Assembly (NCBI GenBank): GCA_037042915.1
Contig: CM073194.1
Location: 1,240,001-1,304,000, forward strand
Origin: Auricularia sp. M13
Taxonomy: Eukaryota; Basidiomycota; Agaricomycetes; Auriculariales; Auriculariaceae
Reading direction: 5' to 3'
DNA length: 64,000 nucleotides
The position numbers and the translations under genes are program-made. Positions 35,959 to 46,984 of this stretch are shown here, piece after piece. The notes below the pieces were generated by a model, which was not told where the DNA came from, searched no databases, and was given only the letters and a program-made list of their open reading frames with translations. How positions within the stretch are numbered: the first letter of the stretch is position 1; the number at the start of each line of letters is the position of its first letter.

Positions 35959-36333
35959 GTTGTGCGAGTCTGAGGGGCGTTAGCATGCGCGAGGTGTATG
36001 TCGACCTCCCTATATCATATTAGCTCCTGAGCCGCGAGCGGAGCGCGCCAGGGAATCTTGCGGACTCGGCGGCTCTACCTGTGCGGTATGGCGCTCCCGG
36101 GACGCCAACCTTTGCCTCGAAGCCTTCCCTTTCTGCGGCCGGGGAACTTGCCACAACGGGATGCTCTTGCTGAGGCCGTCCAGCAGGTCCGACTGTTCGG
36201 CCGAGCTGTTGTTGTTGACAATATCGGACCCAAGTCGGATTGGTGACGCCCGGCATGTTGAATGTTAGATCATGTTCGCATGTTCAATGCAGGCTGATAT
36301 ACGAGCGATCGACGAGAAGGGGTAATATACAGC

Positions 36334-36758
36334 TCAGAAGCCTCTGAGGAACGGCGCGATTGTGATGCGCTCCTTGTCCCACTGCAAATTGGCAAAGCAT
36401 CTCAGCATTCAATCAATCTCAACCAGACCATTTTGTACGCACCACGCCGTTGACATAATACACATCGCTCTCGACCATCTTGCGTACAGTGTCAATGTTG
36501 TCCGCTTTGACAGCGAACGTCGAGCCGATCATCTTCTGGCCATCGTCGCTGAAGATAGCGCCTCCGAATTCTACTCACCAGGTAGTCGCCGTGAACATCC
36601 ATCCAACCTTAGAAAAGATAGCGCGTACCCAACGGCCCTTTGCCCGCAGCATTTGCCGCCTTGGCGTTCTCGAGGTGCTGCGTTCGGTGCGCGGCGCGGT
36701 CGCCGTTGGGCGCATCGTACGCGATCACGAGGAAGTGCGTGGGGGTCGGGGAAGACAT
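36334..36758 (-). CDS. YCII-domain protein (YciI-like)
   Basis: Small cytosolic protein of the YCII / dimeric alpha-beta barrel group; biochemical role not established for most members. Three exons, 36758-36629, 36570-36443 and 36381-36334, give 101 residues, the usual size. Evidence: the start MSSPTPTHFLVIAYDAP, the conserved R-x2-H-x5-A pattern in the first helix (HRTQHLENAKAA), the GGAIFSDDGQKMIGS hairpin, the VRKMVESDVYYVNGVWD segment, and ERITIAPF at the end. Both introns are GT-AG (58 and 61 nt). The single-domain fold is complete. Confidence 0.88.
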
Positions 36759-37173
36759 CGTGAAGCTTACTGCTGGGGAAGTTGCGAAAGAGGACGCTGA
36801 CTAGTGCTGACTGGCTGTTCAATTTATGGTCCAGGTGTGCGGCGCAGAGCAAGGCTTTCGGTTAAATCGGCCCGGCTAGACAGAATCCCCTGTTCAGCCG
36901 GGTCTTCTCTGCACCATTACAGTTCTCGACCTGAGCAAGAATGGGCCATAACGAGGCCTGCGCGGTCGTAATTTGAAGGGGAGGGGACTGCGGCGTCGTT
37001 GCAGTGAAGCAGCCCGAAGTAAGCGCTGTTAAACAAAGCAACAACTGGCACCGAGTTCGACGGTAAGGATGGGAAAGGGAACTTGATTTCAGCCAAAGAG
37101 CACACACACAAGACGGGAGGACTAGACCGGAACATTGATACTACACAGAGCAGCGACGAGCGTTTGTCGATAT
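36759..37173. other. short intergenic region
   Basis: About 0.4 kb between the YCII gene and Ubc13, both on the minus strand; it should hold the YCII promoter and the Ubc13 3' end. Nothing else is seen. Confidence 0.5.
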
Positions 37174-38102
37174 CTACGAGTCGGCGGCGGCAACGGCGTA
37201 CTGTTGCGTCCACTCCTTGCTGACCTGCTGCGCGGCCTGAGGGTCCTCCTTGTAGTGCTTCGCGACGTCCGGCGCGAGCGGGTCGTCGGGGTTGGGCGAC
37301 GACAGCAGCGCCTGGACGGACAGCAGCACCGTGCGAATTTGCAGCGCCGGGCTCCACTTGTCTGCGCGCTGCGTCAGTTTCCAGACGAAAGACGTTACAC
37401 ACGCTGCAGCCAATCCTTTACCGCCCACTCTCGGTGCCAAAAAAGCAGTTGAAAATGCCAAAGTTGAGAAAGCGCATTGAAAATGCAGCCCAGGCAGTTT
37501 CAGTGCTTTTTGTGGCACCGCAAATTGGTGGAGGATTGAGTGTGCGGCGTGTTAGATGATGAACGAACCCTTGAGGATATCAAGACAGATTCGGCCAAGC
37601 TTGTCTTCAGCAGAATGTCAGCGGCTAAGCAGCGTGCGTGGCGACAAGCCGCACCGATGTTGGGATGGTAGATCTTGGTCAGGAAGCGCACTTTCGGCGG
37701 GCTCATGGGGTACTCTTCTGGCAGGAAGAGCTCGAGCTTGAAGCTGCCGCCTGGAACAATGTTAGAGATCATCGTGTTCAGTTGTATTACCAGTGGCGGT
37801 TGAGCCACCATACCTTCGAACGGGCTGCCGCCTGGACCAGTTATAGTCACATCGAAGTACCGCAAGTTGTCCTCGTGAGGCTGAGCGGAGATGCCAGGCG
37901 CAGGGTCCGCGACGAGGCGCTCCGTTTCCTACGCGTTCCATGTGGCGGCGATAGCGGAGAGGATAGATAGGAAATAAAGACTCAGGAAATATAGTGACGG
38001 TTTAGGCTCGTTGTTCACCTTGACAATACGCTATATAACCGGTCAACAATGAAATCTACAACGAAAGTAACAAGATCGCGTGCTCACCTTGGGCAGAGAC
38101 AT
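37174..38102 (-). CDS. UBC13: ubiquitin-conjugating enzyme E2, Ubc13 type
   Basis: E2 that, with a Uev/Mms2 partner, builds Lys63-linked ubiquitin chains in DNA-damage tolerance. Six exons, 38102-38088, 38030-38019 (12 nt), 37928-37814, 37750-37655, 37604-37569 and 37361-37174, give 153 residues, the usual length. The start MSLPKRIVKETERL needs the 12-nt exon for RIVK. Further landmarks: [35 protein letters not shown], the YHPNI (HPN) motif, and the catalytic Cys86 in [35 protein letters not shown] matches Ubc13 rather than other E2 classes. The tail is AWTQQYA-like and ends AAADS. Intron 5 is long (207 nt) and ends before DKWSP. Confidence 0.95.
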
Positions 38103-38639
38103 GGCGCGGCTGTCGTAAGAGATCGCAGGCGCGATATGGATCAGTACAGGCGCTAAAGGACGCAGGCGTAGACTACGGCGATTGTAGTGACTGACACGCC
38201 GCGAGTTCGTGCAATCGAGTGGAAGAGGAGGGGTCGAGCGGGGTTGGAAGCCACCACCGATCTGCAACGGTCCGGGCCGATGCCTGATTAATCTTTTCTT
38301 GTTGGCAGCAGCGTCGCTCAAACCTCAGAGATCCTCTCAGATAATTTTTCCTCAGCATGTGGTCTGTGTCACTTGGCATGGATTTATTAGCAGTAATGAA
38401 AACGTCACACGCGCAGGGTGGCCGCGGCGGCCAGCTCTGAAAAAGCAGAGACAAGCTGGAGAACTCAACCTCAGGGACAGAAGTATTGGAATCAAACTAG
38501 TAGTTAGGGAAGGTCAGCGATGCGATGGGAGGATCCCGAATACGACCCATCAGAGATTTCTTCGGGTCGGCAAAGCAGATGATACTCATACTGAAGAGCG
38601 CTGGCCAAAGACTGGCCTTTGAGACTGTTCCACCGGAAG
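38103..38639. other. intergenic region upstream of UBC13
   Basis: About 0.54 kb with no supported gene; it presumably contains the UBC13 promoter. Confidence 0.45.
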
Positions 38640-39955
38640 AGCCGCTCAGGTCCTCAAGGGGCAGGTCAGGGATGGTACTAAGAATGTCCTTGAGAAGCCA
38701 AGCAGTTCGCGGAAGCTGGATGCATCGTCAAGATAGAAGGAAATAAAATAAAATAAACTGCGGTGACTCCGTACCTTTCTATGAAATTGCGCCGAATGAC
38801 GAGGGACGTCTTCGTGACCTGGAAGATGAAAACAAGCCAGGTCAGGGGACTCGCTGTCCGCGAGCATGAAGAAAGAAAGCACCCACGCGCCAAATTTCTC
38901 GTCCGGCACTACTGTAAGAAAGGCTTGTCGGCACTTTGAAACCAATTGAGGGTCTGCTCTGGGGTAGAGGCTGTCTCCACCAGGTGCTTATTCCTGTCGT
39001 TCGTAACCGGTAGGAAGTCCGCACGCGTGGTAGGACGAGTCCAGCAGACCGAGTAGACCACTACTTAGGCGGAGGCAGCCCAGAGAAACGTAGATGTGCC
39101 ACACTGGTGCATGTCAACCCGAGGCAAGCAACCGTCGATATGTCGAACACGCATGAAGCGATGGCCTCCAAAAAAGAAAGATCGTCGATTGCACAATGCG
39201 GACACATCGTTCTCGACGAGATGTTGCTGTATGAGTATCAGGCCCTGTGCGCCGTACCGCTCTGAAGCCCTGAGCCGGCGACACAACGTCAGGAAGACGA
39301 ACGGCTCATAGATCTCACTGGCAGCTGTTGCGTCCGGACCGTCACGGTGAAACAGCGCCAAATTGAGCCCATGGTCCACGGACGCTTGATAGAAAAGATT
39401 TCTGTGAGCCCTGCGCATAAGAGAGGGGCATCTTCCGGAGAAAATTCGCGAGTGGAAACGCTATTTCGGATAAGTATTTCGAAATCGATGACTGACATCC
39501 CCGTCGTTCTGGGTTGCTGGTTGCTGGACCAATTAACAAACGCAAAGAGCCCGTCATAGCAGAGACAAACAACCAAACTGACTGGCTAGTCATCCGAAGT
39601 GATGACTGCTCAGCGCGTGCTAGTTCGTGAGGCACTTCTACTGCACTATTCAGCGCACCTGAGGCAGATTTTTCTTCACTGAAAGTAGGGATTTCTTCGA
39701 GAGGGAGCGCAGGCCGCAGCTTCGAACGATCCGCGCAGTCTCGGGCTTAGTTTCATTGTTCCTACTCCCCTCAAGACTCGTGTTACTGCGCCGCGCAGAC
39801 TGGGCTAGAATCCCACACGAAGTCATAGGCCCAGCGCCTTGCAGTGTGTAGGCCGGTCCAAATGAAATGGCACACGACGACAGTCGCACGTGACGCTCGG
39901 AGCAAAGAGCGCCGATGCCCGTGCTGACTGGAATGCTCCAGCGCTTCAGCTTCAT
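38640..39955 (-). pseudogene. decayed protein gene of unknown family
   Basis: Several protein-like segments follow each other on the minus strand but cannot be joined without repairs. They include a segment with YDGLFAFVNWSS and IDFEILIRNSVS near 39560-39420, LFYQASVDHGLNLALFHRDG through FFFGGHRFMRVRHI at 39410-39100, TRADFLPVTNDRNKHLVE to SADKPFLQ near 39030-38910, and VVPDEKFGAWVLSFF then VTKTSLVIRRNFIER down to about 38780. A TAA interrupts the frame at about 39067-39065, and frame changes occur near 39410, 38908 and 38860. The region 39650-39955 may be the 5' part. I do not recognise the family. A live gene with unusual splicing is possible but less likely. Confidence 0.4.
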
Positions 39956-40400
39956 TTCCCGCGCACAGCCTTTGCAGGATTTGCGTTTGTCGGTGTCAGA
40001 GAGGTGTCGAGGCGATGATCAGCTGTTCCCGTGCTCCAGTACAATGGGAGCACTCGAACTTGGAAGGCACAATGGCCGGTGCCGGTTACAAGCTAATGTA
40101 CCGTATATATTCCGTTTGGAGATGAAGAGACGACGAGAGGGAGGAGGCATTTGGGTATGTACATTCATTTCATTTCGCGTTCATTCTGTTCTGTTTCAGT
40201 TTCCGCCCTAATATCATACCGTTACGCAAGCCTAGAACCGGGGGAGGAGAGAAGAAAAGGAGGAGCATGGGGGCATGGGGCTTAGTCATGGTCAGTGGTC
40301 ATGGGCGGAGGGTGTGGGGTGTGGGGGTGGGTGGTATTAGTCGGGGGTGGGTGTCCAGTGTAGAGTAGAAAGGAGAAAAAGACAAAGGATATCGGGACGT
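39956..40400. other. intergenic region
   Basis: About 0.45 kb between the decayed gene and the Ser/Pro-rich gene. It includes a G-rich stretch (GTGGGGGTGGGTGG) at 40315-40355 that could be the 3' untranslated region of the latter. No gene is seen. Confidence 0.45.
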
Positions 40401-41405
40401 TCAGGCGGATTGCGGCTGGACGTTCTGCTCGCGCTTGAGCAGCTCCTCGAGGCGCTCCTCGAGACCGCGGCCGAGGCCCTCGCGCTCCCACTCGCCGCCG
40501 GCGTCGTCGAGCAGCAGCATGCTCGCGCGGTTGCCGGGGCCGACCATGCTGCGCGGGCGGCTGCGCGCGGGGCTGTGGGTGATGCTCGCGGCGGCCTGGA
40601 CGGCGGGCAGGTGCGGCGGGGCGTCGGCGCTAGTGGGTTGGACGATGCTCTGCAGCGGCACCGCGCTGACGGGCGCGGAGAGCAGCAGATCGTTGTAGCT
40701 GATGAACGAGAGCCGGTTCGCGGACGGGCCCGTCGTCGCCTCGGCGCTGCTCACGGGCAGCGGCGCGGCCATCGACGGCGGCGAGCTGCTCACTGTCGCC
40801 CCGAGGCGCGGCGAGGGCAGCAGCGGCGGCGAGCCGGAGAGGCCCGATATGGACGCTGCGGTGCTCGTGCGGCGGCGCGGCGACTGCTCGCGCGCGGGGC
40901 TCGCGCGGCCGGACGGCGATGTGTGGGGGCTGGCGGTGGTGGAGAGGAGCTGGGCGGTCGGGGCGATAACGACGAACGGGTCGTTCTCCGCTAACCCCGC
41001 GTGGCTCGTCGCCGGGCTGGCCGGAGCGGACGGCGCGGGCGAGAGCGAGACGAGCGCGTTGGCGGCGGTGGTGAGCACGGACGGGACGGCGGCGTCGACG
41101 GCCTCGGACTGCTTCCCGCGCGGCGTCCGGTGCGGGTGCAGGTGCATCGACGCCGAGCCCGCCGGCAGCGGCTCGATGTCGCGCTCGAAGATGGCCGACG
41201 ACGACGAGTGCACGGACGTCGGCGAGGACGGGATCGACGCCGGCGAGAGCGAGCCCATGCGGTGGATGGACGTCGCCTTGCGCGACGGCGGGGTGGCCAG
41301 GGTCGGCAGCGAGGCTATGTGGCGGATGTCGGCGGCGGGCTCGGTGATTGTATGCGCATACAGCGGGCTCGCCGGCGCTGGGCGGATCTGTTCTGGAGAC
41401 TGCAT
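40401..41405 (-). CDS. intronless Ser/Pro-rich disordered protein
   Basis: A single uninterrupted frame of 334 residues, starting MQSPEQIRPAPASP and ending EQNVQPQSA. It is very rich in Ser, Pro and Ala, with many SP sites suggestive of proline-directed phosphorylation. The least disordered part is about 245-260 (ANRLSFISYNDLLLS), a type of motif I have seen in other fungal regulatory proteins without an assigned role, and a charged helix at the C-terminus (GLEERLEELLKREQ). No signal peptide or membrane segment. It is one of the few genes here without an intron. Function unknown. Confidence 0.7.
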   Translation of the reverse strand: MQSPEQIRPAPASPLYAHTITEPAADIRHIASLPTLATPPSRKATSIHRMGSLSPASIPSSPTSVHSSSSAIFERDIEPLPAGSASMHLHPHRTPRGKQSEAVDAAVPSVLTTAANALVSLSPAPSAPASPATSHAGLAENDPFVVIAPTAQLLSTTASPHTSPSGRASPAREQSPRRRTSTAASISGLSGSPPLLPSPRLGATVSSSPPSMAAPLPVSSAEATTGPSANRLSFISYNDLLLSAPVSAVPLQSIVQPTSADAPPHLPAVQAAASITHSPARSRPRSMVGPGNRASMLLLDDAGGEWEREGLGRGLEERLEELLKREQNVQPQSA

Positions 41406-42118
41406 TGCTCGACGGGAGAGTGGGTCAGTTGTACACGGCTATTGCCGGCCCTTGCCCTCGTCCTTTCGTCATCCCAGACACACCCTCTGCCCTCCAACGC
41501 CCATTCCACAGCCTTCTATCTCCGCTTCCCCCATCTGCCTCCGAAACTCAGCTCGAACAACACAGATCTTCTGATTGCATGCCTTTTCGCACGGCCCCGA
41601 CCATTTGAGGGCGACCCTTATTGTGTGCAGGGTTCGCACCAGCTGGGCCTGGTTGTGTCTGGAGCGCAGGCACAATATCGAAAGCCCTAATCAACTGCAA
41701 TCCGGTGCAATCCCTCCAACAGGGATCATCCAACACTCCAATGCCACCCTATAGCAGTGCATATATCTGTCTCTTTCATCTGCTGTACGCCATGCAATCT
41801 GTCCACGGTGATGAACGCTGCCTTCGAGTGCACCCTGCACGACTGCCTCTGATTGCCAACTTGATATTACCCTGTCGACGCACCTCTGATACATATCCGC
41901 AATTACTCTCCTTTGAGCCTCCAGACGACAACAGAGTGTTCACTAGTTATGTACTGCGCTCAGGATCAGGCTCATCCGACAACCGCTTCTCTTGTCTTCT
42001 CCATCCATTTGCCTTTTAGACTGCTCAAATTCTGTGCGCCTATTTAATTCAAGGCGCAATACCTCCATCGCGTCGTATAATCAGATTAGGTCGCACAGAA
42101 GTTCGTTCAGCAACAGTG
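41406..42118. other. intergenic region
   Basis: About 0.7 kb without a supported gene. It presumably contains the promoter of the Ser/Pro-rich gene. Confidence 0.45.
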
Positions 42119-43330
42119 CTACACGGTGCCTCTGACAGCGACCGGATAACTTAGCTCTCGCCGACCCGTGCTCGTACGTACTCCCCGACGGACTGAGACC
42201 CCACGCGCCCGCTCCGTGCACTTCAGCGCGGCGCGCATGTATGTCGCGATGTGCCCAAAGTGCATGTACCGCATGTAGCTGCGGCACCACGACCCGACGC
42301 ACACGCTCTCCCACTTGCTCGCAGAAACGCCCGGGCGCGACGCGGATATCTCCATGAACGCCGCCAGGGCGGATTGGGCTGTGGGACGCACAAGGGGGTT
42401 TGGACTCGATGTAGCATTGAGAGGAGGAGAGGCCCCAGTTCAGCGAGTGTGCAGTTGAACGTTAGCAAGTGAAACTACCAGTGTTTACGGCGAAATACGC
42501 TATTTACACACGCCTCTGCGAAAGACTCAGTGAGAAAACAGCCCTTGAAGCTAGTACACGTCGCCGGCGATTGCGAAAACTCGGAGTGGGCCATCTCTGC
42601 CCGTGGCGCGCAGTACAACTCAGTGAACGATCTGTGCCCCGAGACCGCGACTTCCGGCGCTCGCATGTTGCTGCTCCCGCAGTCGATGAAGAGATAACTG
42701 TAGCGCGGGTTGAAGTCTACGCGGTCGTGCTCTTGAGGAGAAGCCGAAGAGGTTGGCCTTGGGGTCGCGGGAACAGCTGGGAGGGGTCCATCATGATGTT
42801 TGCTGAGCGGATGTCCCTGCGTCCGGTGCCAGTGAGCGTCAACAGATGGAGGTGTGATGAGTCTCATTGTTGCTGAACCAATGCGCACCCGGCCGCTGAG
42901 CAATATTGTGTCGGTGACGGAACGATACCCCCTCAGGCTGTAAATGCGTGAGAACAGCGAGAGTTGCCGGTGATGAGAAATACCTCAAGGACCTGCCTGA
43001 CGAATGGCAGCCGCCGTCTCACCATCCATGACATGAGGCGGCCACAGCAACGGAAGCACAACGAAGAAATACTGTACTTCCTCGCAGGCGATCCTTTCCA
43101 TACAGCATCATCCGCGCTCACAGGGAACCAGTCCAGCCGATCATTGGCCAGCGGCGCAGAAGACAGAAAACGCAACACGGCGAGCTCTTCGGTGTCGTCG
43201 GGATGACCTTGAGGAACACCTGCGAGTGGCGGCCATCCATCGTGCGCGTCGCTTCTCTGACATGTGTGCGACTGGGGTGGTCCTGCGAAAGAATGATTGT
43301 ACAAGTTTCGGTCAACGCAAGACCACTTCA
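42119..43330 (-). pseudogene. protein-kinase-like gene relic, array copy 1
   Basis: Remains of an Agaricomycete-type protein-kinase-like gene. Recognisable blocks on the minus strand: an N-lobe piece with DDTEELAVLRFLSSAPL (about 43230-43150), a block around WPPHVMDGE after which the frame jumps to LPFVRQVLE (43040-42985), the catalytic-loop part RRDIRSANIMMDPSQL (about 42815-42765), DCG where DFG is expected (about 42680), and the C-terminal KWESVCV to HIATYMRAALKCTE (42310-42200). Frameshifts and the altered DFG argue against an active kinase. It is the downstream partner of the zinc-finger gene at 44222-46176 in the tandem array. An extra hydrophobic frame reaches 43703. Confidence 0.6.
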
Positions 43331-44221
43331 TTCGGCGACAATTCGACCTGATTCCCCGAGAGTCGCAGACGCCTGAAGTTGGAGCTTTGTGGTACTCCGG
43401 GACAGTAGCATAAAGCACTCGGGTGAAATCGCGCGACCAGCCACCTGAAGCTGAAGCCTGAGTCCATCGTCCTTGTCGTCGTTCGACAAGCCAGCTGCGG
43501 ACGTTCGTTGCGAGCGTTGTACTCGAACGCTCGAGATCACGAAGTGTCGAGGCTTGACGACATCTTGAGGACATAACTTCACAGAAGACAGCTGTGGCGT
43601 GCGTTCCTTCGCTCCCCAAAAGAAAAATCAGAATCAAAAGCACTTCTGACGCAGTCACAATAATCAAATATTGCCTCACGCATACCACGATGGTTGCGTT
43701 CATTTTTACAGAATCAAGGCATGCTGTACGCGCAGCATGGCTGAGTAACGTGGTGTAGACGCGAGGATAAAGAGAGGTTCAAAAAACTCCGAGTCCGTGC
43801 CGCTACCTTGGTCATCTTTATGCGCCTCCAACGCCGACGAGCTCGTTCTATGCAGGGAGAGCTCTCAAACGAGCTTGGAGCCATTCCCGAGCGTCCTGGC
43901 GCAGAGAAGATGCGTATTTTGCAGTCATATCGCTATCATCGTCTAGAGTTGCGGCGCGCTCATTGTCTTTTTTTCTAGACTCGCCAGTCGTACGAGGCCC
44001 ACATGAATCTTGCTCTTAGGCATGGCCATCACAGCTTTTGGCCTTGTACTGAACCCCAAGTGATGTGCTTGCTACGTGAACGACGCCCAGCATCCAGCCA
44101 GCATCGATGCCCGGATTTCCACGATTCAAGGGGACAACACACTAGTACCTCCAGCACTCATGGGACACAACCAGCAAAGGCGTTGAATATACGATGCCTA
44201 TGATACAGACCACACCAGCTC
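43331..44221. other. repeat spacer 3' of zinc-finger copy 1
   Basis: Sequence shared with 47700-48415 of the second unit, for instance the GGTTCAAAAAACTCCGAG word at 43779 and CTAGTACCTCCAGC near 44140. No gene of its own is supported apart from possible upstream kinase-relic exons. Confidence 0.5.
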
Positions 44222-46176
44222 TCAGTCCTCGTCCTCGTCGTCGTCGTCCTCTTCCTCCTCCTCCTCGTCATCCTCGACGGCCTTCTTCTTTCTGTGCTGT
44301 GGTGTCAAATCCGCCACCGTGTCGCGCTCGTATTTGTTGTACACGGCCCAGTGAAAGGCCTTCGCCAGCCGCGTGCCTACGAACTCGGGGAGGATGGGCA
44401 GATTTCTGGCCTTCAGCCAGGCGCCGATCTCGTAGTGGGTCTTCTTGCCGGCGAGGACCAATTCAGCGAGCGCCTTGCAGGGCGCGTAGCCGGCATACCC
44501 GACCAAGTGCCGCTCCATCTGGTGCGGCCGGCCGTAGCCTCTGACGGGCGCGTTGCAGAAGTGGCAGCGCGGCCGCATGGTCTCGACTGGCGCGCAGCGG
44601 CCGACGTGGCTCTTGAACGTGTCCCACTTGGCGTACTGCGTCGAGGCGCCGGGCGCGTTGTGCTCCACGCAGATGAAGCACTGGAATGGTCCACGCGTGT
44701 GCTTCGTGAGCCCCCGCTCCTTACACATCTGGCCGCGCTCGGTCTTCGCCCAGGGGACGCGCCGGAATGGATTCTTCGGCTCATCCGGAGTGTGCGGCAT
44801 CATTGCCTGCGACGACTTGGCTTTGGCCGTCTTCTGCTCTCGGACCTTGGACGACCGAGCCACCTTGCTCGGTGCTGGCGCGCGCGCTGCTGTTTTCCGC
44901 GACGTTGTCGCGGGGTGTGCAATCTCGGGCTGGAGCCCTGTGACTGCTGGAGCTACTAGTGTGTTATCATCTTGGACGTGGGATCCAAGTTGTTCGCTGT
45001 GCGGGGCATACGTCGCGTATACGTCGTCTATACAATCACCGGTCAGCAACGGCGACATCAAGATCGCGAAGAGCGTACAGTACTGCCCGCTCGCGGTCGT
45101 GGGGCGCGTAAAGGCGCTGCCTCCCACTCCCCAGTCGGGCGATATCACGGTTGGCGAGGTGTGTGCAGCGGACTGATCTGACTGATAGCCAGGCTCCGCC
45201 GAACGCCAGAAGAGCTTGCCATCCTCCAACCACGTCGTAGGAGGCTCGCTCTCGATGTCCGGTGTCGCCTCCCGCGACTTCGATGGACCGACCGCCGGCG
45301 CCGCAGCGAGCGGCGAGTGGGGCGCGACATAGGTCGTGACGATGGCCGGACGAGCGACGGCTGGGGACCCCAGGGTGGTCTCCGTACCAGCGCCCGCCTG
45401 CTCCACGTCATTGAGCAGCCGGTCAAAGTCGAACCAATCGTCGACGGTGGCCACCAGCTGCTGCGGCTCCGGACGCCCGATATCAGAACCCGTTGCAACA
45501 GGCCCCATCGATGCGCTAGCGACTGCCAGCGGTTCAAGCGACGAGCCAGCCTTCGAATCATCGGCGGCATTATCGTGTCCGAAGGCGTTCGAACCTTCAA
45601 TCGCAGAAGTCTGCGGCACTTGTGCAGGAGTCGCGCCTACCATATTGTCAGTACATTGTCTGCCGGCGACGCAGCGGTGCTGACCTTGCCCATAGGGTGG
45701 TGGATTGTACAAGCCCGTAAAGCCAGCCTCGCCTGGCACCGCATTGTTGGCCATCGCGCCGCCCAATCCCATTCGGAAGAACGGGCTCAGCTGCGGGACC
45801 GGCGGCCCATATGTGCCCGCCACGCCGATGTTGAGCGAGAAGTCGTATGAGGCCTAGTCGTGTATACGTGAGTGGATAGATCGCAGCCGGTACATGTCTG
45901 ACGTACCAACTCGCCAGTGCCAAAACCCAGCGGCGCTCGAGCCTGCATGGGAAAGCCGAACGGGATCGAGTAGTTGAAGCCAACATGAAGAGGCGCGAAG
46001 TTGTAGGACTCCTAGTCGCGCAATCGTCAGTCGACATGATACCAACGGCCGCTGCTGCGACGTCGACGTACCAGATCGCCTGTGCCGAAGGCCAGTGGGT
46101 GAGAGGGATGCGTAGATGGGTCGGCGAGGGCCATGAAGTCGTGGGCTTGGTTGTCGGTGCGCAGAGGAAAGACCAT
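44222..46176 (-). CDS. zinc-finger protein with acidic tail, array copy 1
   Basis: Four exons, 46176-46072, 46011-45907, 45853-45685 and 45636-44222, give 597 residues. The N-terminus (1-126) is aromatic and glycine-rich; exons 1 and 2 are both 105 nt and end in PLxFGTGxL, so it looks internally duplicated. The middle is Pro/Ser/Thr-rich with DDWFDFDRLL, an acidic-aromatic patch like a transactivation segment. A basic Lys/Arg/Ser region precedes two putative zinc sites: C-x2-C with a distant H-x3-C (FQCFICVEH, then FKSHVGRC), and C-x2-C-x10-H-x4-H (CHFCNAPVRGYGRPHQMERH). A helical segment follows (LPEFVGTRLAKAFHWA), then an Asp/Glu-only tail of about 18 residues. A nuclear DNA- or chromatin-binding role is likely but inferred. 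A TATA box lies 66 bp upstream. Confidence 0.82.
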
Positions 46177-46241
46177 GTTGCCGAGATAGTGTGGCAGGGG
46201 AAGTCCAGGCGACTGGGGAGCAGGCGACGTGATTTCGCGCC

Positions 46242-46247
46242 TTTATA
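46242..46247 (-). promoter_or_regulatory. TATA box, zinc-finger copy 1
   Basis: TATAAA in the minus-strand context GAGGATATAAAGGCGCG, 66 bp before the ATG. It is conserved at the same spacing in copy 2. Confidence 0.65.
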
Positions 46248-46984
46248 TCCTCGAGGCGGGAGGGTGGTTGAGAGTGGAGTTCGAAAGAACAATGAACTTA
46301 CGAACCGCGTGACAATAGAAGCGATGGCCCGGTTTATCCGATCCGTGGTGGGCATTCCTCCCTCCGCTTTATCCCGAGAGCGTTCGACCCAAACAGGCAG
46401 GTCCGACGACCCTCCTACGCAGAAGCGGTTTTCGCTCAATATGCACAGCGTATCTCGTCCAAATGGCATCTTGCTGCTCCAAAACCTTTGAAGGATCCTG
46501 ATTCAGCGGCAAGCCTGGACTGCGGGAGGGCCATTTCATTTGCGGGTGGCTGTGACCAGTTGATTCTGTCAATGCAACTCCCAGTCGACTCATCACGTTT
46601 TGTGAGTGTATTTATTCTCGGTGCCTTAAATTCCGTTGCTACGCTGAATCATCCACGCGTCTGAAGCGTGGCTCAGTGTCCAGGGCTTTTGTCCAGTTGT
46701 GTGCCGCCACATGTGGCGGCGCCCTATTAGATTTGAGGTTTACGTGTGCTTTGACGCCATGCTATCCGCCTGCTTCAGGCAGGATAAGAGGTTACTACGC
46801 CATGAGGGACGGCTCACAGTGGATAGACGCCGTGCTCCTGCCATCAGCTTGAAGTTGGAAGCCCCGGAACTCCGAGGCATGGAATTGCAAGAATGAATTG
46901 AAAGCGCGGCAGACAGCCGGCCATTGTAGATTGTATGTGCTCGTGGGCGCACGTGAGGTTGTAGGCCGCCGGGATCAGGTTGTG
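46248..46984. other. upstream region of zinc-finger copy 1
   Basis: About 0.74 kb that repeats at 50474-51185 upstream of copy 2, e.g. the shared words CATTTGCGGGTGGCTGTG and CAACTCCCAGTCGACTCATC. It marks the joint between tandem units. No gene is seen. Confidence 0.55.

Noticed and set aside
36759-36852. Additional 5' coding sequence for the YCII gene
   Set aside because: The frame upstream of 36758 does not continue the domain, and the Met at 36758 matches the usual start of the family.
40702-41574. 290-residue plus-strand frame
   Set aside because: Antisense to the intronless Ser/Pro-rich gene, which has better start and stop placement and composition.
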